From contig NZ_CP037948.1 of NCBI RefSeq assembly GCF_004358425.1, positions 868,001-932,000 on the forward strand: a stretch of DNA of 64,000 nucleotides, read 5' to 3'. Made by a program: the position numbers and the translations under genes. How positions within the stretch are numbered: the first letter of the stretch is position 1; each line of letters opens with the position of its first letter. Positions 1-9,280 of the stretch are shown here, piece by piece. The notes under the pieces are model-generated. The model was not told where the DNA came from. It made no database searches and saw only the letters and a program-made list of their open reading frames with translations. The DNA is from Qipengyuania sediminis (GTDB lineage Bacteria > Pseudomonadota > Alphaproteobacteria > Sphingomonadales > Sphingomonadaceae).

Positions 1-144
1 GACCTCGTCTTCCTGCGCATGGACCTCGGCAATGCCGAGATCTGGAACGGCGACATGGGCCTGCTCACTACCGCCAAGATGGCGATGGGCATGCATGTCG
101 AGCCCGAGGCCGAAGAGCAGCATGTGAAGCAGACCAGCCTCTGA
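1..144 (+). CDS. C-terminal end of an unidentified protein (partial)
   Basis: Only the last 47 codons lie in the window; the frame is open from base 1 and stops at TGA 142-144. The tail is acidic and methionine-rich (MDLGNAEIW, KMAMGMHVE) and ends in QTSL. This resembles the tail of FMN split-barrel general stress proteins (pyridoxamine-phosphate-oxidase-like), but that rests on memory of a short stretch, so the function is not assigned. A strong terminator follows 14 bases after the stop, which supports this as a real gene end. Confidence 0.7.
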   Translation, partial: DLVFLRMDLGNAEIWNGDMGLLTTAKMAMGMHVEPEAEEQHVKQTSL

Positions 145-157
145 CCTGCTGACGAGG

Positions 158-191
158 AAAGGGCCGCTCCCTCGGTGAGGGGCGGCCCTTT
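158..191 (+). terminator. Rho-independent terminator
   Basis: AAAGGGCCGC (158-167) pairs with GCGGCCCTTT (182-191), with further pairing inside. The T-rich end follows the stem. It sits between the plus-strand gene ending at 144 and the minus-strand permease ending at 212, so it may terminate both in a convergent arrangement. Confidence 0.85.
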
Positions 192-211
192 CGTTCGCGT
201 GGCGGCCGCGA

Positions 212-1789
212 TCAGCCCGGCCGGTCGTCCTCGATCACCGGGCCGGGATAGACGCTCTCGTCCGGCGCATCGTCCTGGATCTCACCCCGCTGCAGGTTGG
301 AATTGCGCATGCCGTAGATGAAGTAGAGCACGATCCCGCCCAGCATGTACCACAGGAAGAACTGGAGCACGCTCCATGGCACGGTGGTGATGAGGTAGAG
401 GCAGGAAAGGATGCCCAGCACCGGCAGCACCGGGTAGAGCGGCACCTTGAACCCGCGTGGGAGCTCCGGCGCGGCCCGGCGGAGGTAGATTACCGAGAGG
501 CAGACGATGGCGAAGGCCGCCAGCGTGCCCACCGAGGTCATGTCTCCCAGCACGTTGATGTCGAAGAAGCCCGCGGCCACCGCCGTCACCACCCCCACGA
601 GAACGGTGTTCAGCGCGGGCGTCTTGAAACGCGGGTGGACCCGGCTGAAGACCCGCGGCAGCAATCCGTCGCGCGCCATGGTGTAGAAAATGCGGGTTTG
701 CGCATACATCAGCACCAGCACGACCGATGTCAGGCCGATGATCGCGCCGATCTTGATCGTCTTGGCAAGCCAGCCCCATTGCGGGCCGAAGCTGTCCACC
801 ACCACCGCGACCGGATCGGGCACGTTCAAGGTGCTGTAAGGCACCAGCAGCGTCATGATCGCGGCTACCAGCATGTAGATGACCGTGCAGACGATCAGCG
901 ATCCGATGATGCCGAAGGGCATGTCCTTGGCCGGATTCTTCGCCTCCTGACCGGCGGTCGAAACCGCTTCGAAGCCGATATAGGCGAAGAAGACGATCGA
1001 TGCCGCGCGCATGATCCCGTCAACGCCGAATTCGCCCGGGCCGGTATTCTCGGGGATGAAGGGCACCCAATTGGCCGCGCTGAGCTCACCGAAGCGTGAC
1101 AGCACGATGAGGCCGCCCACCACGATGAAGGCGGTCAGCACGCTGACCTTGATCGCGACGATGACGTTATTGACCTTGGCCGATTCCGACACGCCCACCA
1201 CCAGCAGCGCTGCCAGCGCGAGGCAGATGAGGAATGCGGGCAGGTTGAAGATCGTCGTCACCGGCGCCCCGTTCACCAGCACCGGCGCGCCATCGCGCAC
1301 CAGCTCGTAGCCGGCGGGCCCGGTGAATTGCGGCGGGATGACGATGCCGAAATCGGCGAGCAGGCTGACCACATATCCCGACCATCCGACCGCCACCACC
1401 GAAGCGGCGAGCCCGTATTCGAGCAGCAGGAGCGCGCCCATCACCCAGGCGACGAATTCCCCTAGAGTCGCATAGCCATAGGTGTAGGCGGATCCGGATA
1501 CCGGGAGGGTGGAAGAAAGCTCCGCATAGCAGAGCCCCGCGAAAGCGCATACGATACCGGCCACCACGAACGACAAGAGCACCGCCGGCCCGGCATGGAG
1601 CGCCGCGGCGCTGCCCGTCCGCACGAAGATGCCCGCACCGATGATGCAGCCGACGCCGAGCAGCAGCAGGTTCCACTTGCCGAGACTGCGCTTCAGCTCG
1701 CTGGACTGAGTCTCGCGCTGCACCTGCGCGATCGATTTGCGCGCGAACATGCGCGCCAGAACGGAGCGGTTGCCGGGAACACTGGCCAT
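212..1789 (-). CDS. APC-family amino acid permease
   Basis: A 525-residue inner-membrane transporter of the amino acid-polyamine-organocation superfamily, closest in pattern to cationic amino acid transporter/YfnA-type permeases. A hydrophilic N-terminus of about 38 residues leads into the first membrane helix with the family's broken-helix motif GAGIF (about 51-55). About 12 to 13 hydrophobic segments follow, ending in a charged tail. The FAYIGFEAVSTAGQEAKNP region (middle of the protein) is typical of this family. Substrate cannot be read from the sequence. ATG at 1787-1789. It is transcribed alone, divergent from panB with about 220 bases between the starts. Confidence 0.93.
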   Translation of the reverse strand: MASVPGNRSVLARMFARKSIAQVQRETQSSELKRSLGKWNLLLLGVGCIIGAGIFVRTGSAAALHAGPAVLLSFVVAGIVCAFAGLCYAELSSTLPVSGSAYTYGYATLGEFVAWVMGALLLLEYGLAASVVAVGWSGYVVSLLADFGIVIPPQFTGPAGYELVRDGAPVLVNGAPVTTIFNLPAFLICLALAALLVVGVSESAKVNNVIVAIKVSVLTAFIVVGGLIVLSRFGELSAANWVPFIPENTGPGEFGVDGIMRAASIVFFAYIGFEAVSTAGQEAKNPAKDMPFGIIGSLIVCTVIYMLVAAIMTLLVPYSTLNVPDPVAVVVDSFGPQWGWLAKTIKIGAIIGLTSVVLVLMYAQTRIFYTMARDGLLPRVFSRVHPRFKTPALNTVLVGVVTAVAAGFFDINVLGDMTSVGTLAAFAIVCLSVIYLRRAAPELPRGFKVPLYPVLPVLGILSCLYLITTVPWSVLQFFLWYMLGGIVLYFIYGMRNSNLQRGEIQDDAPDESVYPGPVIEDDRPG

Positions 1790-2008
1790 TACAGCGCCCC
1801 CCGCTGCGGTTCGCCGGTGCGGGCAAGCAACCCTGCCAGGTGCAGTCTCATCAAGTTGTAACCCCTTCCCTGACGGGCCTGATGCTCTAGCGGCGGGCCC
1901 GGAACGCGCGCAAAACTACCGAATGACCGGGGCATTACAAGGCGCAATCTGCTTGCTGTCCCCCGCCCCTTCCCCCGCGGCCTGGGGGCGTGTAGGGCCC
2001 AGCGCCTC

Positions 2009-2881
2009 ATGTCCACCACCTTTCAGCTCGACACGGCGACGAGCCGCGCGAACCCGACGCCGCAGCCAACCAGGCGCCTGACCGTCCCGGCGATCCGCGC
2101 GCGCAAGGCCGGCGGCGCCACGGCGCAGCCGCTGGTGATGCTGACGTCCTATACCGCGCGTCAGGCGCAGCTGCTGGACGCGCATTGCGACATGCTGCTG
2201 GTCGGGGACTCGCTCGGCCAGGTGATCTATGGTTTGCCGTCCACTCTTGCCGTGACGCTGGAGATGATGATCGCGCATGGGGCGGCAGTGGTGCGCGGCA
2301 GCTATCACGCGCTGGTGATCGTGGACATGCCCTTCGGCAGCTACGAAGCCTCGACCGCGCAGGCTTTCGCTTCGGCGAGCCGGATCATGGCGGAGACCGG
2401 CTGCGCGGCGGTCAAACTCGAAGGCGGGGCGGCCATGGCGGAGACGATCGCCTTCCTGTCAAGCCGCGGCATTCCCGTGATGGCTCATGTCGGATTGACC
2501 CCGCAGGCGGTGAACGTGCTCGGCGGCTATGGCGCGCGCGGACGCAGCGAGGCGGAGCACGACAAGATCATCGCGGACGGTAAGGCCGTGGCCGACGCGG
2601 GGGCCTTTGCCGTGGTGGCGGAGGGGGTACTCGAACCCATCGCAGTCGCCCTGACCGAGGCGCTGGAAGTGCCCGTCATAGGGATCGGCGCCAGCGCGCG
2701 ATGCGACGGGCAGGTGCTCGTCACCGAAGACATGCTCGGCATGTTCGAGCGTGTGCCCCGCTTCGTGAAACGCTACGAAAACCTTGCCGAAGTTATCCAT
2801 CAGGCCGCTGCGGCCTATGCGGGGGACGTGCGCGCGCGCGCCTTCCCCACGCCCGACCAGACCTATCAGCCGAAAGTCTGA
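2009..2881 (+). CDS. panB: 3-methyl-2-oxobutanoate hydroxymethyltransferase
   Basis: First committed enzyme of pantothenate (CoA) synthesis: transfers a hydroxymethyl group from methylene-tetrahydrofolate to 2-oxoisovalerate, giving ketopantoate. The 290-residue protein shows the PanB signatures [19 protein letters not shown] and VKLEGG, which carry the three metal-binding acidic residues, and a later VAEGVLEP with the catalytic glutamate. It is slightly longer than usual (about 265-280) because of a roughly 28-residue N-terminal extension rich in Thr, Pro and Arg; a later start cannot be excluded. The DUF475 gene follows after 8 bases, so the two are probably cotranscribed. Confidence 0.96.
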   Translation: MSTTFQLDTATSRANPTPQPTRRLTVPAIRARKAGGATAQPLVMLTSYTARQAQLLDAHCDMLLVGDSLGQVIYGLPSTLAVTLEMMIAHGAAVVRGSYHALVIVDMPFGSYEASTAQAFASASRIMAETGCAAVKLEGGAAMAETIAFLSSRGIPVMAHVGLTPQAVNVLGGYGARGRSEAEHDKIIADGKAVADAGAFAVVAEGVLEPIAVALTEALEVPVIGIGASARCDGQVLVTEDMLGMFERVPRFVKRYENLAEVIHQAAAAYAGDVRARAFPTPDQTYQPKV

Positions 2882-2889
2882 CCTTTCCG

Positions 2890-3963
2890 ATGCAATCGAT
2901 CCTGCGGCATTACACCTTTTCATTCGTCTTCATGGCGGTCTGCCTTGCCCTTGCCGCCTGGTATGGGCTCGAAAGCACGGGCACCCTGGGCGGTATGGCA
3001 CAATTGCTGTGGATCGTCTTCGTGCTGTCGATCCTCGAAATCTCGCTCAGCTTCGATAATGCCGTGGTGAACGCATCTGTCCTCAAGCAGATGGACGAGG
3101 TGTGGCAGCGGCGCTTCCTCACCTGGGGCATCGCCTTCGCGGTCTTCGGCATGCGTATCGTCTTTCCACTGGCGATCGTCGCGATCGCGGCCGATGTCGG
3201 CCCGGTGCAGGCGGTCGACCTCTCGCTCAACAACCCGGCCGAATACGAACGCATCGTCAGCAGCGCGCATGTCGGCATCGCGGGCTTCGGCGGCGCCTTC
3301 CTCGCCATGGTCGGGCTCAAGTTCTTTTTCGACCGCGACAAGGACGTGCACTGGATCGCCGCGATCGAGGCTCAGCTGAGCAAGTTCGCCGCCCTGCCCG
3401 CGGCGGAGATCGCGCTGTTGCTGCTTGCTCTGTGGGGCATATCGAGCTTGCTGCCCGCCGCCGATGCGCTGACCTTCCTCGTGGCCGGCATCCTCGGCCT
3501 CGTCACCTTTATCGCGGTCGAGGGTCTGAACACCATTCTCGAGATCAGCGAGGAGAAAAAGCGGCTGGCGGGCGCGGCGGTGCGGAGCGGGCTTGGCGGG
3601 TTTCTCTATCTCAATGTCCTCGACGCGAGCTTCAGCTTTGACGGGGTGATCGGGGCCTTCGCGCTGTCGAACAATATGGTCGTGATTGCGCTTGGCCTGT
3701 CGATCGGGGCCATGTTCGTGCGCTCGATGACCATCCACCTCGTCCGCCAGGGCACGCTCGCGCAATATCGCTATCTCGAGCACGGCGCTTTCTGGGCGAT
3801 TATCGCCCTTGGCGCGATCATGCTGCTATCGGCCCGCTGGCATATTCCCGAGACCATCACCGGCGTGATCGGCGCGGTCATGATCGGGCTGTCGCTGTGG
3901 TGGTCGGTGCGCTTCAACAAGCGCAATCCCGACGTCAGCGAGACCTCGCCCGCCACACACTAG
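2890..3963 (+). CDS. DUF475 (TerC-like) integral membrane protein
   Basis: A 357-residue protein with about eight to nine hydrophobic segments and the acidic intramembrane motifs typical of DUF475/TerC-related proteins, such as SFDNAVVNA (near residue 57) and SFSFDGVIGAFALSNN. TerC-superfamily members are linked to metal ion handling or export, but no substrate can be inferred here. The frame is open upstream to 2701, but that part lies inside panB. The ATG at 2890, 8 bases after the panB stop, gives the family-typical N-terminus. The gene converges on prsR; the two stops are one base apart. Confidence 0.9.
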   Translation: MQSILRHYTFSFVFMAVCLALAAWYGLESTGTLGGMAQLLWIVFVLSILEISLSFDNAVVNASVLKQMDEVWQRRFLTWGIAFAVFGMRIVFPLAIVAIAADVGPVQAVDLSLNNPAEYERIVSSAHVGIAGFGGAFLAMVGLKFFFDRDKDVHWIAAIEAQLSKFAALPAAEIALLLLALWGISSLLPAADALTFLVAGILGLVTFIAVEGLNTILEISEEKKRLAGAAVRSGLGGFLYLNVLDASFSFDGVIGAFALSNNMVVIALGLSIGAMFVRSMTIHLVRQGTLAQYRYLEHGAFWAIIALGAIMLLSARWHIPETITGVIGAVMIGLSLWWSVRFNKRNPDVSETSPATH

Positions 3964-3964
3964 C

Positions 3965-5326
3965 TCACTGCGGTTGCAGATCGTACTGCTTGAGCAGGTC
4001 GTAGAGGGTCGGCCGGCTGATCCCGAGCGATTTAGCGGTGCTCGAGATGTTGCCTTCGCTGCGGGCGAGCGCGTGGCGGATCATGCGCCGGTCGGCCTGC
4101 TCGCGCGCGGCCTTGAGATTGAGGCCCCCTTCGATGTCTCGGCTTGCGAGGTCGAGATCCTCGGCCGTGATCAGCTTGCCTTCGGCCATGATAACCGCGC
4201 GCTTCACCCGGTTCTCAAGCTCGCGGACATTGCCGGGCCAGCTCCAGCCATCGATCGCCGCCAGCGCATCGGGGGCGAAGCCCTTGATCGCCGGGTTCAT
4301 CTCTCGCGCGAAGCGGGCGAGGAAATGCTTGGCCAACAGCACCGCGTCTCCGGGCCGCTCGGCCAGCGTCGGAATCCGCACCACGATCTCGGCGAGGCGG
4401 TAGAACAGATCCTCTCGGAACGTTCCCGCCCCGATCATGCCTTCCACATCCTGATGCGTCGCACACACGATGCGGGTGTCGACCGCGATCGGCTTACGCC
4501 CGCCAATTCGCTCGATCGTGCGTTCCTGAAGGAAGCGCAGAAGCTTTACCTGAAGGGGCAGCGGAATATCGCCCACCTCGTCCAGGAACAGCGTGCCCCC
4601 GTGCGCCAGCTCGATCTTGCCCTCGGTGGTCTTGACCGCGCCCGTAAAGCTGCCCTTTTCGTGCCCGAACAGCTCGCTTTCGAGCAGGTTTTCCGGGATC
4701 GCCGCGCAATTGATCGCGATGAAGGCGCCATGGCGGCGCGGGCTGCTGTCGTGGACCCCGCGCGCCAGCAGCTCCTTCCCCGTGCCGCTGGCGCCGAGCA
4801 GCATTACGGAGACATCCGCCGCCGCCACGCGTTCAATGGTGCGCGCGACGCGCAGCATTTCCGGCGCGGCGGTGATCATCCGACCGAGCACGGTCTTGTC
4901 CTCGCCCGCCCTGTCGGCCAGCCTGCGGTTCTCCGCCTCGATGCCGTGGAGGTGGTAGGCGCGGCTGACGATGAGACCCAGCGTGTCGATATCAACGGGC
5001 TTGGCGTAGAAATCGTAAGCGCCGCGCCGGATCGCCTCCAGTACGCTGTCGCGCGCACCGTGGCCCGAAGCGACGATGACCTTGGTATCCGGCTTCAGCG
5101 CCATGATCGCATCGAGCACGGCGAAGCCCTCGCTCACTCCGTCGGGATCGGGCGGAAGGCCGAGGTCAAGCGTGACGACAGCGGGTGCCTCTGCCCGCAG
5201 CGCAGCGAGCGCGCTCTGGCGGTCGCTCGCGATCACCACGGTGAACGCGTCATAAGCCCATTTGAGCTGCGCTTGCAGCCCGGGATCGTCTTCGACCACC
5301 AGCAGCACGGGCTTCGTCTCGGGCAT
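3965..5326 (-). CDS. prsR: PEP-CTERM/XrtA-system sigma-54 response regulator PrsR
   Basis: A 453-residue NtrC-type activator. The N-terminal receiver domain has acidic pocket VVEDD, phospho-acceptor D54 in TLDLGLPP, and K in YAKPVD. The central sigma-54-interacting AAA+ domain has Walker A GASGTGKE, a GSFTGA loop (GAFTGA variant) and FLDEVGD. A C-terminal Fis-type HTH is seen around GNISSTAKSLGISRPTLYDLL. Overall pattern matches PrsR of the exosortase A/PEP-CTERM exopolysaccharide systems. The ATG at 5324-5326 shares one base with the prsK stop (TGATG), implying translational coupling. The frame runs further upstream within prsK; that extension was rejected. No exosortase or EPS gene lies in the window. 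Confidence 0.93.
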   Translation of the reverse strand: MPETKPVLLVVEDDPGLQAQLKWAYDAFTVVIASDRQSALAALRAEAPAVVTLDLGLPPDPDGVSEGFAVLDAIMALKPDTKVIVASGHGARDSVLEAIRRGAYDFYAKPVDIDTLGLIVSRAYHLHGIEAENRRLADRAGEDKTVLGRMITAAPEMLRVARTIERVAAADVSVMLLGASGTGKELLARGVHDSSPRRHGAFIAINCAAIPENLLESELFGHEKGSFTGAVKTTEGKIELAHGGTLFLDEVGDIPLPLQVKLLRFLQERTIERIGGRKPIAVDTRIVCATHQDVEGMIGAGTFREDLFYRLAEIVVRIPTLAERPGDAVLLAKHFLARFAREMNPAIKGFAPDALAAIDGWSWPGNVRELENRVKRAVIMAEGKLITAEDLDLASRDIEGGLNLKAAREQADRRMIRHALARSEGNISSTAKSLGISRPTLYDLLKQYDLQPQ

Positions 5327-7407
5327 CAGGCGGCTTCCTCGGTTGCAGGACAGGCGGGGGCGCGGCCGCGCGCTGAAATCAGGCGCGAGGCTTCGGCCAG
5401 CGGCAGGCTTATGGTGAAGCGCGAGCCCAGGCCTTCGCGCGATTCGACGTCGAGCCGGCCGCCCATCGCGCGAGCGTGGTCGCGCGCCTCGCATACGCCG
5501 ATGCCGAAGCCGCCCGGTTTAGTCGAGACGAAGGGGCGGAACAGGGCGGTGCGAATGAATTCGGCCGACATGCCCGCGCCCGCATCGACGACCGCGATCT
5601 CGCCGCGCAGCGCGGTGTTGGCGATCTCGATCGTGATCGGTGCCTCGGGCGCGCTGGCCTCGATCGCGTTCTGGATCAGATGCGACAGCGCCTGGTCGAG
5701 CAGCTCTTCATCGCCGAGCACCACGCAACCCGGTGCGCCGATCACATCCACCCGGCGCAGGGCGCGCAGGCGCTGCGCGATCCGCTGCGCGAGCGCATGA
5801 AGATCGAGCGCAACGCGCACCTCCGCCTGGCGCGGGCCGTAACGGCCGAGGCGCGCCACCAGCCCGTCGAGCTTTTCCGCGCTGCTGCGCAGAGTGACCA
5901 GCATGTCCTTGCGGAAGGCAGGATTGTCCGCGTGCTTTTCGGCGTTCCGCGCCAGCAGGCCGAACTGGCTCGAGAGGTTCTTGATGTCGTGCATCACGAA
6001 GGCCATGCGGCGGTGGAACTCCTCGAAGCGCGCCGCATCCTCGAGCGCGCTGTGCCCCGCCTGCTCGGCGAGCGCACTGGCGACGTGACGGCCCGCGATG
6101 CCGAGAAGATCGAAATCTTCCCAGTCGAGCCGCCGCTGGATCGCCGGACGCGCGAGGACCACGAGGCCCACCAGTCGCTCGCCATGCAGCAGCGGGACGG
6201 CGGCCCAGGCGGCGGGCTCAGCGATCAGCCAGTCGGGCACGAGCGCCGCTTCTCCGAACCGGTCAATTCCGGCACGCAGCGCATCGAGGTCGAGGATGCA
6301 GCCCTGCGTCTCGAGCACTTTCACGAGGCCCAGCGGGGCGGCACGCGCGGGCACTTCCAGCCCAGGCCACCGCCATCTGGCGGCTAGCGTCAGTTCGCCA
6401 TCATCGCCGGGCGTCAGGAGAACGCCCGCGCCGCTATCCGCGATCTGCGCCAGCGACTGCACCGCGCGTTCGGGGAGCGCCGCCCCGCCTCCCGCACCGC
6501 TGCCGATGGTGCGCGTGAAGCGCAGCCATTCCTCGCGGTAGTCGTAGCGGTGCTTGAACAAATGCTTGAGCGCGAGCACGCGCGCGGTCCCGCGCAGCCT
6601 CGGCGAAGGCAGCCAGATCAGCGCCGCCGTCGCGGCGAGGAGAAGGAAGCCGACCTGCGTCACCCGCGCCAGATCGCCGGCGAGCTTCGCCGCGCCACTG
6701 GCCAGACCGACCATGACGAGGAAATATACGGCGAGAACCGCGAGCGAGAGCGTGCTGAACGTGACCGCGCGCGAGGGGCGGAAGGCGAGCCCTGCCTTGC
6801 CCTGCGCCGCCCCGATAGCGAAGCCCACGCTTGCCAAAGCCAGAACGGCTGCGCGCGAGGCTTCGAGCCCGGCGGGCAATTCCCCCGTCAGTGCAACGAT
6901 GGTGAACACGTTGAGCTCGAACAGCCAGAAGAGCGCCATTGCCGCGCTGTTCCACCCGAGCAGCCGCCGCGAACTGTCCGACGCGCCGCCATAGAGATTG
7001 TGGACGAGCAAAAGCGCTCCGACAGCGATCAGCATCCTCAGCAGCGCAGAAGTCTCGAGCCCCGCCGGGGCACCAGGCAGCGCTAGCAGAAGCAGTTGCA
7101 ATCCTTCGACCAGAACCAGCGTCGCGATCAGCGGGCGCACGACGCGCAAGCTCTCGTCGCGGCCATCATTGGCGAAATGGCGGAACAGCGCCGCGATCCA
7201 TGCGAGGTTGCGCGCCACTTCCAGTGTCAGGACCGCCGGGTGGAGCGGGCCGAGCGCAGCCGCGCTACCCGCCCACAGCGCGCTCGCGGCGAGTGCCGCC
7301 ACCGTCGCCGAACGGTCGCGCCGCGGGGCCAAGCCAGCGCGTGCGGCGACCAGGGCCGCAACCGCCCCCGCCACTGCGGCCAGCGCGAAGAGCAGGAACG
7401 CGATCAA
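5326..7407 (-). CDS. prsK: PEP-CTERM/XrtA-system histidine kinase PrsK
   Basis: A 693-residue membrane sensor kinase, partner of PrsR. The N-terminal part (to about residue 285) is a series of hydrophobic segments; a GAF-like region follows (about 300-450). The H-box is FVMHDIKNLS with the phospho-histidine at about residue 473, and a HATPase domain shows NAIEAS, DAGAGMS and GGFGIGV. This order matches the PrsK family. The start is a TTG at 7405-7407 with no clear Shine-Dalgarno; an 8-bp stem ends 8 bases upstream. Likely function: sensing an unknown signal and phosphorylating PrsR to drive sigma-54 promoters of exopolysaccharide/sorting genes elsewhere. Confidence 0.92.
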   Translation of the reverse strand: MIAFLLFALAAVAGAVAALVAARAGLAPRRDRSATVAALAASALWAGSAAALGPLHPAVLTLEVARNLAWIAALFRHFANDGRDESLRVVRPLIATLVLVEGLQLLLLALPGAPAGLETSALLRMLIAVGALLLVHNLYGGASDSSRRLLGWNSAAMALFWLFELNVFTIVALTGELPAGLEASRAAVLALASVGFAIGAAQGKAGLAFRPSRAVTFSTLSLAVLAVYFLVMVGLASGAAKLAGDLARVTQVGFLLLAATAALIWLPSPRLRGTARVLALKHLFKHRYDYREEWLRFTRTIGSGAGGGAALPERAVQSLAQIADSGAGVLLTPGDDGELTLAARWRWPGLEVPARAAPLGLVKVLETQGCILDLDALRAGIDRFGEAALVPDWLIAEPAAWAAVPLLHGERLVGLVVLARPAIQRRLDWEDFDLLGIAGRHVASALAEQAGHSALEDAARFEEFHRRMAFVMHDIKNLSSQFGLLARNAEKHADNPAFRKDMLVTLRSSAEKLDGLVARLGRYGPRQAEVRVALDLHALAQRIAQRLRALRRVDVIGAPGCVVLGDEELLDQALSHLIQNAIEASAPEAPITIEIANTALRGEIAVVDAGAGMSAEFIRTALFRPFVSTKPGGFGIGVCEARDHARAMGGRLDVESREGLGSRFTISLPLAEASRLISARGRAPACPATEEAA

Positions 7408-7414
7408 GCGAGAA

Positions 7415-7445
7415 AGACCCGGAGCCGCATAGCGACACCGGGTCT
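7415..7445 (-). terminator. Stem-loop between the small membrane protein gene and prsK
   Basis: AGACCCGG (plus 7415-7422) and CCGGGTCT (7438-7445) form a perfect 8-bp stem. On the minus strand it is followed by TTTC and then, after a few bases, by the TTG start of prsK. It may terminate the upstream gene (stop at 7490) or lie in the prsK leader and affect its translation; the sequence does not decide. Confidence 0.5.
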
Positions 7446-7489
7446 AAGGGAAGGTAGTGAACTGTCGGTAAATTTGACAGCGAGGGAAT

Positions 7490-7765
7490 TCAGTTGCCGT
7501 CCACGGCCTCCTGCGCCGCATCGCCCACCTTGCCTGCCGCATCGGAGACGCTGTCCGCCGCTTCGGCCACAGCGTTGTCCTTGGCTACTTCGGAACCGCT
7601 CGCCTGTGAGAAGAAGTAAATCGCCGCCACGGCCGCGAGCAGCAGCGCCAGCGCGATAAGCCAGCCCGCGCCGCCCCGGCGCCGGCCGTCGTCAGTCACA
7701 ACGGTATGGCTGGTATGCGTATTGCCCGAAGGCGTGTGCGTTTCGGTAATGCGTTCTTCGGTCAC
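7490..7765 (-). CDS. Small single-pass membrane protein
   Basis: A 91-residue protein: a polar Thr/Arg-rich N-terminus, one hydrophobic helix (about residues 34-52, WLIALALLLAAVAAIYFF), then an acidic alanine-rich amphipathic tail (VAEAADSVSDAAGKVGDAAQ) of the kind seen in small envelope proteins. The GTG start (7763-7765) overlaps the stop of the upstream regulator gene as GTGA, so it is probably translated by coupling to it. I do not recognise the family; its function is unknown. Confidence 0.75.
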   Translation of the reverse strand: MTEERITETHTPSGNTHTSHTVVTDDGRRRGGAGWLIALALLLAAVAAIYFFSQASGSEVAKDNAVAEAADSVSDAAGKVGDAAQEAVDGN

Positions 7766-9210
7766 GGCAGGTCTCCGCGGGTATGGGATCGTGCGCCCTC
7801 AACGTCGCGCCCGAGGCGATGTTCCGCTTGGACCGCGGCCCCGCCCTCGAATGCGAAAGGCGTATTGGCCCGCGCGGCAGTATCGAACAGCAGCCGCGCC
7901 CGCCCGGGCGGCAGCGAACGCTGCGGACACCCGGCGACATGGCACAGGCGGCATCCCGGCCCGATTGCAATCGCCGCCTCGCGCAAGAGCAGCGCTCCGC
8001 GTGCCTGGGCGAGATCGCGGGCCAATGCGGCATCGATCCCGAGGACGACCGAAAACCGCGCCGCCCCGCGCGCGGTGCTTTGCGCGAAGCACAGCCAGTG
8101 CGACGGCCCCGCCCCGGTCTCAGCCAAGGCGACCGTCTGCACCAGCAGCTCGCCCGGCCGGGCAAAGGCCCGCGCCGCGCACCATAGCGGGCAGATGTGC
8201 TCGGCTTCGAGGAAGCTCGCCCCGCTCGCGCCAACGAAGCGCTTCGACAGCTGCCCCGCCGGGTCGCTGCGCGCCATGAAGAAGGGCAGGCCGCGCTGAC
8301 CGACGCGCTGCAACGTCGTCAGCCGGTGTGCGAGCTGCTCGAAGCTGACGCCGAAGCGGCGTTGCAACACGGGAAAATCGTAGCCCGTCGCTTCGCAGGC
8401 GCGCAGGAAGCGGCCATAGGGCATGATCAGCGCAGCGGCGAAATAGGCTTCGAGATGACGCGTAAGCAGCGCGCGCGCGGTGTTATCGGTCAGCGCCGAT
8501 CCGGCGACAAGCTGCGCGATCGTCTCGCGCTGTTCGAGGATAGCGATCTGGCTCGCGAGCTCGAAGACGCGCGCCTCGGGACCGAGCATCTCGGCGAGCT
8601 GGACCTGGCGGGCGTGCAGATCGAGCCGGCGGCGCGTCTCGGGCATTACCTCGCGCGGCAGGATGCGGACGGAGAGCTGGTGTCGCGCGCGCAATCGCTC
8701 AATCAGCGCCGCCGCGGTATCGCCGCGCGACAGCCGCATTTCATCCGCCAGCAGCTCGGCGGCATGGTCGAGATCGGCGAAATGGTTGCGCCAGCGTTCG
8801 ACCTCCCGCCGCGCCGCGGTAAGCGCATCCTCCTCGCCCGCACCGCTGCCACCGGGCACGGCGTCGTAAAGCCGCGCGAAAGCGGCGGCGATCTGCGGGC
8901 TTGCGGACAGGAACTCGTCCACTTCCTCCCGGTCGATACCGAGGTCGGCGAAGCGCTCGTCACGCAGCCGCCGTGCCATCCCTTCGGTGCCGCCGACCGC
9001 CGCCGCCCCGCCCAGCTCGCGCGGATCGAAGGCGAACTCGCTCATCAATTGCATGACCACCCGGGCGGTCATCGGGCGCTGGTTGCGTTCGAGGAGGTTG
9101 AGATAGCTCGCGGAAATTTGCAGCCGCGCGGCCATCCCCGCTTGGGTCATGCCCCCGCGCTTGCGCAATCGGCGCAGCGCTGGGCCGGCGAAGAGCGCGG
9201 TCTCGGTCAT
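7762..9210 (-). CDS. RamB/ScfR-type short-chain acyl-CoA-responsive transcriptional regulator
   Basis: A 482-residue XRE-family regulator. An N-terminal HTH (about residues 10-65) is followed by an ImmA/IrrE-like middle domain in which the usual zinc-protease HExxH is not apparent (LTRHLEAYFAAALIMPY instead). The C-terminal domain has the cysteine pattern GCRLCHVAGCPQR seen in short-chain fatty acyl-CoA regulators (DUF2083). Start ATG 9208-9210 has AAGGA 8 bases upstream; the frame is open to 9351, but that part is the intergenic region with aceA. RamB of Corynebacterium controls aceA, and this gene is divergent from aceA here, so it very likely regulates isocitrate lyase. Confidence 0.9.
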   Translation of the reverse strand: MTETALFAGPALRRLRKRGGMTQAGMAARLQISASYLNLLERNQRPMTARVVMQLMSEFAFDPRELGGAAAVGGTEGMARRLRDERFADLGIDREEVDEFLSASPQIAAAFARLYDAVPGGSGAGEEDALTAARREVERWRNHFADLDHAAELLADEMRLSRGDTAAALIERLRARHQLSVRILPREVMPETRRRLDLHARQVQLAEMLGPEARVFELASQIAILEQRETIAQLVAGSALTDNTARALLTRHLEAYFAAALIMPYGRFLRACEATGYDFPVLQRRFGVSFEQLAHRLTTLQRVGQRGLPFFMARSDPAGQLSKRFVGASGASFLEAEHICPLWCAARAFARPGELLVQTVALAETGAGPSHWLCFAQSTARGAARFSVVLGIDAALARDLAQARGALLLREAAIAIGPGCRLCHVAGCPQRSLPPGRARLLFDTAARANTPFAFEGGAAVQAEHRLGRDVEGARSHTRGDLP

Positions 9211-9220
9211 TGTGTTTTTC

Positions 9221-9280
9221 CTTACAACCTTACAACGCGCATACCGCATCAAAGCATAACGCGACAGCGTTAACTGTAAG
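9221..9280. promoter_or_regulatory. Candidate operator between the RamB-like regulator and aceA
   Basis: The 139-base divergent region holds a perfect tandem repeat, CTTACAAC CTTACAAC (9221-9236), and an inverted partial copy, ACTGTAAG (9273-9280; TGTAAG is the complement of CTTACA). Repeated half-sites next to a regulator gene suggest its binding site, controlling itself and aceA. This is inferred from position and repeats only. Confidence 0.45.

Noticed and set aside
3974..5800. Long plus-strand frame of 608 codons
   Set aside because: It is antisense to prsR and prsK, which carry clear domains; high-GC DNA often leaves long shadow frames.
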